NCBI RefSeq assembly: GCF_029759835.1
Contig: NZ_JAJJND010000011.1
Coordinates: 1 to 41,988, forward strand
Length of the DNA: 41,988 nucleotides
Origin: Acetobacter sp. AN02
Lineage (GTDB): Bacteria; Pseudomonadota; Alphaproteobacteria; Acetobacterales; Acetobacteraceae
Reading direction: 5' to 3'
Position 1 is the first letter of the stretch; the number at the start of each line of letters is the position of its first letter. The translations under genes were made by a program, and so were the position numbers. Shown piece by piece: positions 25,631-34,055 of the stretch. The notes beneath the pieces were generated by a model. The model saw only the letters and a program-made list of their open reading frames with translations, did not search any database and had not been told where the DNA came from.

Positions 25631-26874
25631 CGAAGCCTGACATCATGACATTCGGCTGCAGGCTCAATACCTATGAGAGTGAGGTGATGCGCGGGCATGC
25701 GGCGGGTCTGGAGAATGTGATCATCGTCAACACCTGTGCGGTGACGGGGGAGGCGGAGCGTCAGGCGCGTCAGGCCATCCGCCGGGCGCATCGGGAGCGT
25801 CCGGAGGCGCGGATTGTCGTGACCGGCTGCGCGGCCCAGATCGATCCGGACCGCTGGGGGGCGCTGCCGGGTGTGGTGCGGGTTGTGGGCAATGAGGACA
25901 AGCTGAGGGCGGAGAGCTGGACGGCTTCGGCTCTGGGTTCGGGCGATGCCGTGTCGGACATCATGGCGGCGCGGGAGACGGTTCCGCAGCTTGTGACGGA
26001 GTTTGCCGGGCGCACGCGGGCGTTTGTTCAGGTGCAGCAGGGCTGTGATCACCGCTGCACGTTCTGCATCATTCCGTTTGGCCGCGGTCCGTCGCGTTCG
26101 GTGCCGGTCGGGGCGGTTGTCGAGCAGGTCCGGACGCTGCTTGCGGGGGGGTATCGCGAGATTGTCCTGACCGGAGTGGATATCACGTCCTGGGGGAGTG
26201 ATCTGCCGGGAGAGCCGCGTCTGGGTCAGCTGTGCCGCAGGCTTCTGGCTCTGGTTCCTGATCTGGAGCGTCTGCGTCTGTCGTCGGTCGATCCTGTGGA
26301 GATCGATGAGGATATCTGGCGGCTTCTGGAGAGCGAGCCGCGTTTCATGCCGTATCTGCATCTTTCCCTGCAGGCGGGATCGGATATGATTCTCAAGCGG
26401 ATGAAGCGGCGTCATCTGACATCCGATGCGCGTGACGTGATCCTGCGGGCGCGGGGTCTGCGTTCTGACATCGGGATCGGTGCGGATGTGATTGCGGGAT
26501 TTCCGACCGAGGATGACGGCCTGTTTTCCGAGACGCTGGATTTCGTGACGGAGATGCGGCTGCCCTATCTTCATGTGTTTCCGTACAGCGTGCGTCCGGG
26601 GACACCTGCGGCGCGGATGCCGGCCGTTCCCGTTGCAGAGCGAAAGCGGCGTGCGGCGTGTCTGCGTCAGGCGGGAGATGTGGCGGCGCGGGGGTATTAT
26701 GAGACGCTTGTCGGGCGGGAGATGGATGTTCTGATGGAGACGTCCGTGTCCGGTCATTCGGAGACATTTGCGCCCGTGCGTCTGCCGGAGGGCGGCGTTG
26801 CGGAGGCGGGCCGGATCGTGCGGATGCGTGCGGTTTCGGCTGATGCGGGCGGTCTGACAGCGGAGAGGGTATAG
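25627..26874 (+). CDS. mtaB: tRNA threonylcarbamoyladenosine methylthiotransferase MtaB
   Basis: A 415-residue radical SAM methylthiotransferase of the MiaB/MtaB family that adds a methylthio group to t6A at position 37 of certain tRNAs. The N-terminal domain carries cluster cysteines in TFGCRLN, NTCAVT and TGCAAQ. The radical SAM domain has CDHRCTFCIIPFGRG near residues 139-153, then LTGVDITSWG and LHLSLQAGSD. A short TRAM-like tail ends the protein (MDVLMETSVSGHSETFAPV). CRLN rather than CQMN at the first cysteine points to MtaB over MiaB. It overlaps dapF by four bases and precedes ftsY by five. Confidence 0.92.
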   Translation: MTKPDIMTFGCRLNTYESEVMRGHAAGLENVIIVNTCAVTGEAERQARQAIRRAHRERPEARIVVTGCAAQIDPDRWGALPGVVRVVGNEDKLRAESWTASALGSGDAVSDIMAARETVPQLVTEFAGRTRAFVQVQQGCDHRCTFCIIPFGRGPSRSVPVGAVVEQVRTLLAGGYREIVLTGVDITSWGSDLPGEPRLGQLCRRLLALVPDLERLRLSSVDPVEIDEDIWRLLESEPRFMPYLHLSLQAGSDMILKRMKRRHLTSDARDVILRARGLRSDIGIGADVIAGFPTEDDGLFSETLDFVTEMRLPYLHVFPYSVRPGTPAARMPAVPVAERKRRAACLRQAGDVAARGYYETLVGREMDVLMETSVSGHSETFAPVRLPEGGVAEAGRIVRMRAVSADAGGLTAERV

Positions 26875-26879
26875 CGGCG

Positions 26880-27842
26880 ATGGCACTCGGATTTTTTTCC
26901 CGTCTGAAACAGGGTCTGGCGCGGTCTTCCCAGAAGCTGGGGGCGGTGTTTACCGGCGGGCGGAAGCTGGATGATGCGGCTCTGGAGGAGCTGGAGGATC
27001 ATCTGATCTCGGCTGATCTCGGTCCGGCTCTGGCGGAGCGCGTGATCACGCGGTTCCGCAGCACGCGGTTCGGGACGGAAGTGACGGATGAGGAGATCCG
27101 CGAGGCTCTGGCGACGGAGATCGCGCGGGTTCTGGAGCCGGTTGCGGTTCCGTTTGAGCCTGATCCGGCGTTAAAGCCGCATGTTGTCCTGATGGTTGGC
27201 GTGAACGGGACGGGCAAGACGACCTCTATTGGCAAGCTTGCGCGGTTTTTCGGCGAGCAGGGACGCAAGGTCATTATGGTGGCCGGGGATACGTTCCGTG
27301 CCGCGGCTGTCGAGCAGCTTCAGATATGGGGTGAGCGGACCGGTGCTCCGGTCGTGACCGGCAAGCCCGGCGGGGATGCGGCGGGTCTGGCCTTTGAGGG
27401 CCTCAGGCGCGGCAAGGCCGAGGGAGCTGATCTGCTTTTAGTGGATACGGCGGGGCGTCTGCACAACAAGGGCGCGCTGATGGAGGAGCTTGCGAAGATC
27501 ATCCGTGTGATGCGCAAGTTTGACGAGACCGCGCCTCATTCGGTCATTCTGGTTCTGGATGCGACGACCGGGCAGAACGCGATCGAGCAGGTCCGTGTTT
27601 TCAGTGAGATGGTCAATGTTTCGGGTCTGATTGTGACGAAGCTGGACGGGTCTGCGCGGGGCGGGATTGTCGTGGCTCTGGCCGATCAGTTCGGTCTGCC
27701 GGTTTATGCTGTCGGTGTGGGTGAGAAGGCGGAGGATCTGCGTCCGTTTTCCGCGACGGAGTTTGCGCGGGATCTGGTCGGCGGGGCTGTTGTCGGCGGG
27801 ACGGTTGAGGTTGCGGAGGAGCCTGCTCCGGGTCCGGCGTGA
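26880..27842 (+). CDS. ftsY: Signal recognition particle receptor FtsY
   Basis: A 320-residue SRP GTPase that receives ribosome-SRP complexes at the inner membrane. An N-domain helix bundle (residues 1-90) is followed by the G domain with P-loop GVNGTGKTTSIGKLA near 105-119, then DTFRAAAVEQL, DTAGRLHNKGALMEEL, TKLDGSARGG and the closing VGVGEKAEDLRPF. The long acidic A domain of the E. coli protein is missing and only a short amphipathic N-terminus remains, as is common in alphaproteobacteria. It lies in the dapF-mtaB-ftsY order seen in many of that class. Its stop overlaps the next start. Confidence 0.96.
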   Translation: MALGFFSRLKQGLARSSQKLGAVFTGGRKLDDAALEELEDHLISADLGPALAERVITRFRSTRFGTEVTDEEIREALATEIARVLEPVAVPFEPDPALKPHVVLMVGVNGTGKTTSIGKLARFFGEQGRKVIMVAGDTFRAAAVEQLQIWGERTGAPVVTGKPGGDAAGLAFEGLRRGKAEGADLLLVDTAGRLHNKGALMEELAKIIRVMRKFDETAPHSVILVLDATTGQNAIEQVRVFSEMVNVSGLIVTKLDGSARGGIVVALADQFGLPVYAVGVGEKAEDLRPFSATEFARDLVGGAVVGGTVEVAEEPAPGPA

Positions 27843-28927
27843 TGCTGCGTTCCGTTGCGGCTCTGCTGCGTCGCGTCCGGGGTGATGCGCCGCTTTTGCG
27901 GGATGTGGCGGTTCAGTCCGAGCTGATCGAGCAGTGCGTGTCCGAGGTGATGGTTCCGCCGCCGGGGCTGAGTGCACCGGAGCGCAATCCCTATATTGCG
28001 TGGCGCAGCCTGCCTGCGGAGCTGCGGCGGTGGCGTCTGCGGCGGGTTGTTCTGGACCGGGAGCTGATGGTGCAGATGCATCGGGGGCGGGCGCTGCGTG
28101 AGACGTCCTATCTTCAGCCCGAGGAGGCTGTTACGGCGCTGCGGCCTGATCCCTCCCGTCTGCGGGCGGGGCCTCCGGGGCTGTCGGTTCTCGGGTTCGA
28201 TCACTGGGATGCGAATTACTACCACTGGCTGATGCACGGGGCGGTGCCTCTGGCTCTGAACAGCTGCCGTCCGGCGGGGGAGCGGGGGCGTCCGGTTGTG
28301 CCGCGTCGGGTTCCGATGGTTGAGGATACGCTGGCTCTGCTGGGTGTTTCCCCGGATGAGGCTTTTGTTGCCGGGCGGGAGTTTCAGTATGATTTCCCGC
28401 TCCTTGATTACTATGACTACACCCGCGGCAAGGCGAATTTTGCGATATCGCGCACGGTGCAGGGGGCACTGGAGACGCTTGCGGCGGGGGTTGTGCCGGG
28501 AGATGTGCGGCGGGTTTATATTGACCGGCGGGGCGGCGGAAACCGTGCCCTGTGCAATGAGGGGGATCTGATTGCGCGGCTTGAGGGGCGCGGATTTGCG
28601 GCCGTGCGGACGGAGGCGCTGACGCTTCCGCAGCAGATCGCGCTGTTTCGGGGGGCGGAGTTTGTCGTGGCGCTGCACGGGGCGGGGCTGACGAATATCG
28701 GGTTCTGTCGTCCGGGCAGTTTTGTGTATGAGCTGCTGCCTTCGCATTATACCAATCCGTGTTTCGTGCGGATGGCGATGCAGGCGGGTCTGTCTTACTG
28801 GTCGGATGTGTTTGACAGCGGGCAGGAGTCACGGACGCATTATGCGCCCTGGGTCAGTCCGGTGGATGTTGAGGCCGTGATCCGGCGGGTTGATGAGATT
28901 GACCGGCTGCGGGCCGGGGGCGGCTGA
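27842..28927 (+). CDS. Glycosyltransferase family 61 protein
   Basis: A 361-residue protein with features of the GT61 (DUF563) family: FDHWDANYYHWLMHGAVPL near residues 119-137, a basic VYIDRRGGGNRAL near 222-234, and the C-terminal FVVALHGAGLTNIGFCRPGS. Such enzymes add sugars to polysaccharides or other carriers, usually at the cytoplasmic face of the membrane. No membrane segment or signal peptide is seen. The start overlaps the ftsY stop by one base, and a GTG one codon upstream is also possible. A housekeeping operon is an odd home for it, so the pairing with ftsY may reflect packing rather than shared function. Donor and acceptor cannot be predicted. Confidence 0.78.
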   Translation: MLRSVAALLRRVRGDAPLLRDVAVQSELIEQCVSEVMVPPPGLSAPERNPYIAWRSLPAELRRWRLRRVVLDRELMVQMHRGRALRETSYLQPEEAVTALRPDPSRLRAGPPGLSVLGFDHWDANYYHWLMHGAVPLALNSCRPAGERGRPVVPRRVPMVEDTLALLGVSPDEAFVAGREFQYDFPLLDYYDYTRGKANFAISRTVQGALETLAAGVVPGDVRRVYIDRRGGGNRALCNEGDLIARLEGRGFAAVRTEALTLPQQIALFRGAEFVVALHGAGLTNIGFCRPGSFVYELLPSHYTNPCFVRMAMQAGLSYWSDVFDSGQESRTHYAPWVSPVDVEAVIRRVDEIDRLRAGGG

Positions 28928-28959
28928 CCTGTCGGGTGCTGCCTGATCCGTGATGCGTT

Positions 28960-29604
28960 TTATCTGAGGAATGGCAGGCGTTTTGCGAGGGCCGAGAGGT
29001 GGTGGCGGCGCATTTCGTGGCGCGCGCGCGCGTCAGTGGCCATGTAGTTGAGCTGGATCGTATAGCGCGGGCCGACATAGCGGCGGTGTCCGTGCCAGGT
29101 GTCCGGGCTGTTGGGAAAGACCAGGAGCGTTCCGTTTACGGGGGGGATTTCGGCGGCGTAGTCCTCGATATCGTCCGGGCCTCGGAGCAGGCGGAGGCAG
29201 CCTTCCTTTCTGCTGAAGGCATCTGATTCCGGGTTGAGATAGAGCAGGATGGTGACGCGTTTGGAGATGGAATCCCGGTGGATGCGTCCGTCCTTTTCCC
29301 GGGTGCGTCCGCGGATCGTTAGCATGGTGGGGGCGTCTGTCAGGTCGAGGCTGAATTTTGCGGCGATGATGTCCCGCAGTGTCTCGCCTCTGAGCTGCGC
29401 CACGAGGTCTGCGACCAGCGGGTTGAGCGTGAGGGATTCGGGGGGCCAGGAGCCTCCGGCGGAGATATCCGGCATGGAGACGAACAGGGCTCTGAGATCG
29501 TCAGGGCGGATGAAATGTTCCACGACGACATGCGGGAACGGGTCTGTGGCGACCGGGGTGTTCCGCAGTGCGGTGTAATCCGGCTGAACTGTCTGGGCGC
29601 ACAT
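28960..29604 (-). CDS. 2-oxoglutarate/Fe(II)-dependent oxygenase-like protein
   Basis: A 214-residue protein with the double-stranded beta-helix metal triad. The first His and Asp are in RIHRDSISKRVTILLYLNPE, and the distal His lies in DTWHGHRRYVGPRYTIQLNY, with the following Arg placed to bind 2-oxoglutarate. It resembles the 2OG-Fe(II) oxygenase superfamily group that includes prolyl hydroxylases and many enzymes in sugar- or peptide-tailoring loci. The substrate is unknown. It converges with the GT61 gene across 32 bases, and a role in modifying a glycan or peptide from nearby genes is possible but unsupported. The start is the ATG at 29602-29604. Confidence 0.75.
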   Translation of the reverse strand: MCAQTVQPDYTALRNTPVATDPFPHVVVEHFIRPDDLRALFVSMPDISAGGSWPPESLTLNPLVADLVAQLRGETLRDIIAAKFSLDLTDAPTMLTIRGRTREKDGRIHRDSISKRVTILLYLNPESDAFSRKEGCLRLLRGPDDIEDYAAEIPPVNGTLLVFPNSPDTWHGHRRYVGPRYTIQLNYMATDARARHEMRRHHLSALAKRLPFLR

Positions 29605-29697
29605 GTCCGGTGGTCCTGATTTCTGCGTTATGTCCGGGTTTTTGCGGTGCAGTATAGGGCAGGAAGGCCGGGCGGATAAGGGGCTGTGTCTGTTGTG

Positions 29698-30588
29698 TCA
29701 GACCTGCCGGTTTTCGATCAGGCTGCGGCGGATGGCCCGGCTGCGTTCGATGCGGTTCACGATATAGTCTGAGTCGCTCCAGCGGATGGCGCGGGCCATG
29801 GCCTGGGCGTCTTCCATGAAGCGGGCGAGCATTTCCAGCACGGCCTCGCGGTTCGAGAGGAAGATGTCGCGCCACATGGTCGGGTCCGATGCGGCGATAC
29901 GTGTGAAATCCCGGAAGCCGGAGGCGGCGAAATCCAGCACCTCGGAGCGGGTTTCGTCCGCGAGATCGTCGGCCGTGCCGCAGATGGTGAAGGCCAGCAG
30001 ATGCGGCAGGTGGCTGACGATGGCGCAGACCTTGTCGTGGTGCTGCGGGGTCATCAGGCGTGTGCGGGCGCCGCAGCGTTCCCACAGGCTGATGATTTTC
30101 CCGATATCCGTCTCCGGGGTTCCGGGCAGGGGGGTGAGCAGGGACCAGCGGTTTTCGAACAGGGTGGCGAAACCGGCATCCGGTCCGGAATATTCCGTTC
30201 CGGCCATCGGGTGTGCGGGGATGAAGCTGATATCGGGGCGCAGTGCCGGGGTGACGGCGTCGATGACCGAGACTTTTGTCGAGCCCGTGTCGGTCAGGAT
30301 CGCGCCGGGTTTCATGACGGGCAGGATCTCTGCCGCGACGGGGCCGATCGCGCCGACGGGGACGCTGAGCATGACGCAGTCGGAGCGGCTGGCGGCGTCG
30401 CGGGCGTCTGCCGTGACTTCATCGGCGATGCCGAGCTGCTCCACGCGCTCGCGGAAAGCGGGGTTGATGTCCACGGCGATCAGTCTGCGGGCGAGTGTTC
30501 CGGTTCTGCGGGCGCTGTGCAGGACGGAGGCGCCGATCAGTCCGGGGCCGATGACGGTGAGGGTGTCGAACAGGGGTTCCGTGCTCAT
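29698..30588 (-). CDS. tyrA: Prephenate/arogenate (cyclohexadienyl) dehydrogenase
   Basis: A 296-residue NAD(P)-dependent dehydrogenase of tyrosine synthesis. The Rossmann loop is TVIGPGLIGASVLHSAR at about residues 10-26, followed by LTDTGSTKVSV, the substrate motif PAHPMAGTEYSGPD and HDKVCAIVSHLPHLLAF. Length suits the monofunctional alphaproteobacterial enzyme, also named TyrC, with no chorismate mutase domain. The ATG at 30588 was chosen because the open frame further upstream is Arg-rich antisense of the next gene. It overlaps the HpnL-like gene by four bases (ATGA), so the two are co-transcribed despite unrelated roles. Confidence 0.92.
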   Translation of the reverse strand: MSTEPLFDTLTVIGPGLIGASVLHSARRTGTLARRLIAVDINPAFRERVEQLGIADEVTADARDAASRSDCVMLSVPVGAIGPVAAEILPVMKPGAILTDTGSTKVSVIDAVTPALRPDISFIPAHPMAGTEYSGPDAGFATLFENRWSLLTPLPGTPETDIGKIISLWERCGARTRLMTPQHHDKVCAIVSHLPHLLAFTICGTADDLADETRSEVLDFAASGFRDFTRIAASDPTMWRDIFLSNREAVLEMLARFMEDAQAMARAIRWSDSDYIVNRIERSRAIRRSLIENRQV

Positions 30589-31682
30589 GACACCTGTTCC
30601 GGGGATCTGTCGGGTTCTGCGGGGCTGTAATCCGGCTCTCCGGCGGGGGAGATGCGGGCCGGTCCGGGGCGTGCGGTCTGTGTCCGTGTGTTCTGCCTGC
30701 GGAGGGCGCGCATTTCGAGAATCTGCCAGCCGATGAGGACGGGAATGCCGATGCTCAGCTCCCTGGCCCGGCGGAGGAGGGAGAGCGCGACGCAGGTTGC
30801 GGTTTCGATGCCGAACAGGCTTCCGAGCAGTGTGTAGGCGCCTTCCTGGACGCCGAGGCTGGCGGGAACGAAGAAGGAGGCGGACATGATTCCGCAGGTG
30901 ACGCCTTCGATGGCGACGGCCTGCGGGAAGCTGATATGGACGTGCAGCAGGATGCAGGTGATCTGGAGCACGGCGGCGCTGGCGATCCAGCCGAGGAGAT
31001 GCACGGCGGCGGCGGCGGCGATGCGGGGTGTTCTTGCCCAGGCGGCTTCGAGGCGGTTCTGTATTTCTCCGGCGCTGTCTGCGATATCGCTGCTCCACTG
31101 ACCGGCGATGTGCCGTCCGAAGAAGCGTGCGAGGCGGCTGACGGCCGAGCCGCCGTGATGCTGTGTCCAGATGAATCCGGCGACGCCGAGGGCGAGCACT
31201 GCGGCTCCGGCGGCGACCGGCCCTGCGAGCCGGTGGTCCGTTGTGTGTGACATCAGGAGCAGGACGGCGAGGATGATGAAGGCGATCTGCCCCATCACCT
31301 CGGTCGTGATATCCACGATGTTCAGGGTTGTGGCTTCTGTCAGATCGATGGCAGGTTTTGTCTCGTCAGCAGAAGGGCGGCGGCAGGTTGCGCGGGTTCC
31401 GATGACCATGCCGCCGAGCTGTGAGAAGGGCAGGCAGGCTCCGGCGGCGTCGCGCACCATACGGGCGCCGGTGAGATGCAGCCAGGAGATTTCGGGGAAG
31501 GCGACGTGCCAGGCGAGGCCGAGAATGGTGTCGACGACGAGCTGACAGAGGATGGTGATCAGAAAGCCGCCGGGTCCGATTCCGCTGACGGCCGCGAGGA
31601 CGGAGCCAAATCCGCTCCACGCGACGACGGCGGTCAGTCCTGCGATACCGAGCAGGGCGAGAAGGATTGTCAGGGATCTCAT
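30585..31682 (-). CDS. HpnL-like membrane protein (lysylphosphatidylglycerol synthase TM-region family)
   Basis: A 365-residue inner-membrane protein with about eight hydrophobic segments: LTILLALLGIAGLTAVVAW, FLITILCQLVVDTILGLAW, IAFIILAVLLLMS, a Val/Ala/Leu-rich helix after it, and several near the C-terminus around SASFFVPASLGVQEGAYTLL. The motif PASLGVQEGAY with an earlier PFSQLGGMV is typical of the UPF0104/LPG-synthase transmembrane family. A member of this family, HpnL, recurs in hopanoid loci, and this gene is divergent from hpnA, so a role in hopanoid lipid handling is likely but not shown. The polar Pro/Arg-rich C-terminal tail is unusual. Confidence 0.75.
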   Translation of the reverse strand: MRSLTILLALLGIAGLTAVVAWSGFGSVLAAVSGIGPGGFLITILCQLVVDTILGLAWHVAFPEISWLHLTGARMVRDAAGACLPFSQLGGMVIGTRATCRRPSADETKPAIDLTEATTLNIVDITTEVMGQIAFIILAVLLLMSHTTDHRLAGPVAAGAAVLALGVAGFIWTQHHGGSAVSRLARFFGRHIAGQWSSDIADSAGEIQNRLEAAWARTPRIAAAAAVHLLGWIASAAVLQITCILLHVHISFPQAVAIEGVTCGIMSASFFVPASLGVQEGAYTLLGSLFGIETATCVALSLLRRARELSIGIPVLIGWQILEMRALRRQNTRTQTARPGPARISPAGEPDYSPAEPDRSPEQVS

Positions 31683-32052
31683 GAGATACGGCTGACTGGA
31701 AGGGCTGTGCCGCGCGGTTCAGGTAGCATCTGGCGTTCCGTGGCGGCGGGGGCGCGGGGACCTGCGGAAGAACCGGGGTCCGTCCGTCCGGCCGGAGGTG
31801 ACGGAGGCACCGGCGGGTCAGGCCGCCGGGCGGGAATGAGGCGATCCCATACACGACCGTGCCGGGTTTCACCAGTCCTGCCCGGTTCTGCCTGATCCGG
31901 GTGTCGGCTCCGGAGGTTTGTGCCGGGGGACTGCTTCGGGGAGTTGCTCCGGGGGATTGCCCGAGGCGGGAGGCTGTGGAAGATGGGGGCGTGATACGGT
32001 TTCGTGGCGACAGTTCTGCGGGCCGGGTTCTGCTGCGGGGAGACCGTCTGTC
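31683..32052. other. GC-rich divergent gap between the HpnL-like gene and hpnA
   Basis: These 370 bases contain no gene I can support. Open frames cross it on both strands, but their products are Pro/Arg or Gly/Cys rich and look like random GC-rich translation. Several GGGG-bearing tracts lie between 31920 and 32040. The promoters of the two flanking operons must be here, but no standard sigma-70 boxes stand out. Confidence 0.5.
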
Positions 32053-33063
32053 TTGAGTGCACCTGTTCTTGTTACCGGCGCGACCGGTTTTGTCGGCTCT
32101 GCCGTGGCCCGCAGGCTGGCGGCGCGGGGGTTTCCGCTGCGTCTTATGGTACGCGAGGGCAGCGACCGGCGGAATCTTGCCGGGCTGGATGCGGAGCTTG
32201 TGGAGGGCGATCTGTCGCGTCCGGGCAGTTTTGCGCGGGCTGTGAAGGGGTGCCGTTACGTCTTTCATGTGGCGGCGGATTATCGTCTGTGGGTGCCTGA
32301 TCCCGCGCCGATGATGGCGATCAATGTGGACGGCACGCGGCAGCTGATGATTGCGGCGCAGGAGGCGGGGGTCGAGCGGATCGTGTACTGCTCTTCCGTT
32401 GCGGCTCTGGGGCTGATCGGGGATGGGACGGTGTCTTCGGAGGAGACGCCGGTTCATGAGCATTCGGTGATTGGTATTTACAAGAAATCCAAATACCGGG
32501 CGGAGCAGGCCGTTCTTGCGCTGGTGCGTGATCGCGGGCTTCCGGCCGTGATTGTCAATCCGTCCACGCCGGTCGGGCCGCGGGACATCCGGCCGACGCC
32601 GACGGGGCAGATGATTCTCGACTGTGCGGGCGGGCGGATGCCGGCTTTTGTCGATACGGGCCTGAATGTCGTGCATGTGGATGATGTGGCTGAGGGGCAT
32701 CTTCTGGCGCTGGAGAAGGGCCGGATCGGGCGGAAATATATTCTTGGCGGTGAGAATATTCTTCTGGGCGATCTGTTTGAGATGGTTGCGGGGATTGCCG
32801 GGGTGAAGGCGCCGGGGATCCGTCTGTCTCAGTCCGTGCTGTGGCCTGTTGCGACAGCGTCCGAGTTTCTGTCCAGGAAGTTCGGCATTGAGCCGCGGGT
32901 GACCCGTGAGATGCTGGCGATGTCGAAGAAGAAGATGTTCTTTTCCTCTGACCGGGCGGTCAGCGAGTTTGGCTATGCGCCGCGTCCGGCGCGCGATGCG
33001 GTGCGTGATGCGGTGGACTGGTTCCGGGAGGCGGGAATGCTGCGTCCGGGCCGGGCGAGGTAG
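32053..33063 (+). CDS. hpnA: Hopanoid-associated sugar epimerase HpnA
   Basis: A 336-residue extended short-chain dehydrogenase. The NAD(P) loop is VTGATGFVGSAVARRLA at residues 6-22, then HVAADYRLW, the active-site region YCSSVAALG and the Tyr-x3-Lys pair in IYKKSKYRAEQ. HpnA is a conserved member of hopanoid operons; a role in forming the side chain is generally assumed, but the reaction is not established. I chose the TTG at 32053 because GGGAG lies about nine bases upstream and the family sequence begins at once; a longer frame from 31918 adds a Cys/Gly-rich stretch with no likeness. It is the first gene of the hpnACDE-shc-hpnG operon. Confidence 0.92.
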   Translation: MSAPVLVTGATGFVGSAVARRLAARGFPLRLMVREGSDRRNLAGLDAELVEGDLSRPGSFARAVKGCRYVFHVAADYRLWVPDPAPMMAINVDGTRQLMIAAQEAGVERIVYCSSVAALGLIGDGTVSSEETPVHEHSVIGIYKKSKYRAEQAVLALVRDRGLPAVIVNPSTPVGPRDIRPTPTGQMILDCAGGRMPAFVDTGLNVVHVDDVAEGHLLALEKGRIGRKYILGGENILLGDLFEMVAGIAGVKAPGIRLSQSVLWPVATASEFLSRKFGIEPRVTREMLAMSKKKMFFSSDRAVSEFGYAPRPARDAVRDAVDWFREAGMLRPGRAR

Positions 33064-33097
33064 GCAGAATGGTTTTCAGGGTGTAAACCACGCCGCC

Positions 33098-34039
33098 ATG
33101 TCTTTCTCTTCCTCTGTATCAGGGGTTTCGCCTCAGGCGGTGTCCTCTTCGGTTCCGGGCACGGATTCTGCCATGCGGGATGATCCGTGGGGGCGTGAGG
33201 ACGTGTCTACGGGCAAGGGCGAGGGGGATGAGAATTTCCCGGTCGGGTCCGTTCTCTTTACAAGGCGTCTGCGTGCGGATGTCAGTGCGTATTATGATTT
33301 CGCGCGGGCCAGCGACGATATTTCGGACAGTGAGCGTCTGACGCCGGATGCGAAGGTTGCGCGTCTGGATGCGATGGAGGCGGTGCTGCGCGGGGCGCTC
33401 GAGGCTCCGGCGGGTCGTGCGGATGCGCGGTCTGCGGTCCGGCTGCGGGAGTCCTTTCTGCGCAGCGGGATGCCGTTTGAAGTTGCGACGGATCTTCTGA
33501 TCGCGTTCCGGCAGGATGCGCGTAAGGTGCGTTATGACTCATGGGACGATCTGCTCGGGTATTGCCGGAATTCGGCGAATCCCGTGGGGCGTTTCCTGCT
33601 GATCCTGCACGGGGAGGATGCGCGGAGTTTCGGTCCGTCCGATGCGCTGTGCACGTCGCTGCAGATTCTCAATCATATTCAGGACTGCAGGGGCGATCTT
33701 GAGCGTCTTGACCGGTGTTATGTGCCTCTGGATATGCTGAAGGCGCATGGCGCATCGGTGGATGATCTGCGCGGGTCTGCGGAGACGGCCGGTCTGCGGC
33801 GGGTTTTTTCGGATATGCTGGACCGGGTTGATGATCTGAATCGGGAGGCGTCTGCTCTGGTTCCGCTGGTCCGCGACCGGCGGATGAGGATGTATTGCGG
33901 GGCCGTGGTACGTCTGGCGCATCTGCTGGCCGCGCGTCTGCGGCGTGGTGATCCGGTGGCCGGGCGGGTGTCGCTCAGCCGTGCGGATTTCGTGCGTGGG
34001 TTTGTGTCGGCTCTTCGTGCGGCTGTCCGTGGTGTCTGA
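33098..34039 (+). CDS. hpnC: Squalene synthesis protein HpnC (hydroxysqualene synthase)
   Basis: A 313-residue member of the squalene/phytoene synthase fold. The two aspartate-rich motifs are ARASDDISDSE near residues 68-78 and ILNHIQDCRGDLERLDRCYVP near 190-210, which hold magnesium and diphosphate. HpnC converts presqualene diphosphate, made by HpnD, to hydroxysqualene. The first 45 residues are Ser/Gly/Asp rich and probably disordered, so starts at 33098 or at an in-frame ATG 25 codons later are both plausible. It follows hpnA by 34 bases and precedes hpnD. Confidence 0.92.
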   Translation: MSFSSSVSGVSPQAVSSSVPGTDSAMRDDPWGREDVSTGKGEGDENFPVGSVLFTRRLRADVSAYYDFARASDDISDSERLTPDAKVARLDAMEAVLRGALEAPAGRADARSAVRLRESFLRSGMPFEVATDLLIAFRQDARKVRYDSWDDLLGYCRNSANPVGRFLLILHGEDARSFGPSDALCTSLQILNHIQDCRGDLERLDRCYVPLDMLKAHGASVDDLRGSAETAGLRRVFSDMLDRVDDLNREASALVPLVRDRRMRMYCGAVVRLAHLLAARLRRGDPVAGRVSLSRADFVRGFVSALRAAVRGV

Positions 34040-34055
34040 CAGGGGAGAGGTATTT

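Noticed and set aside
31679-32062. A 127-codon minus-strand frame in the gap before hpnA
   Set aside because: The product is Pro/Arg/Ser rich with no motif, and no ribosome binding site precedes it; it looks like chance translation.
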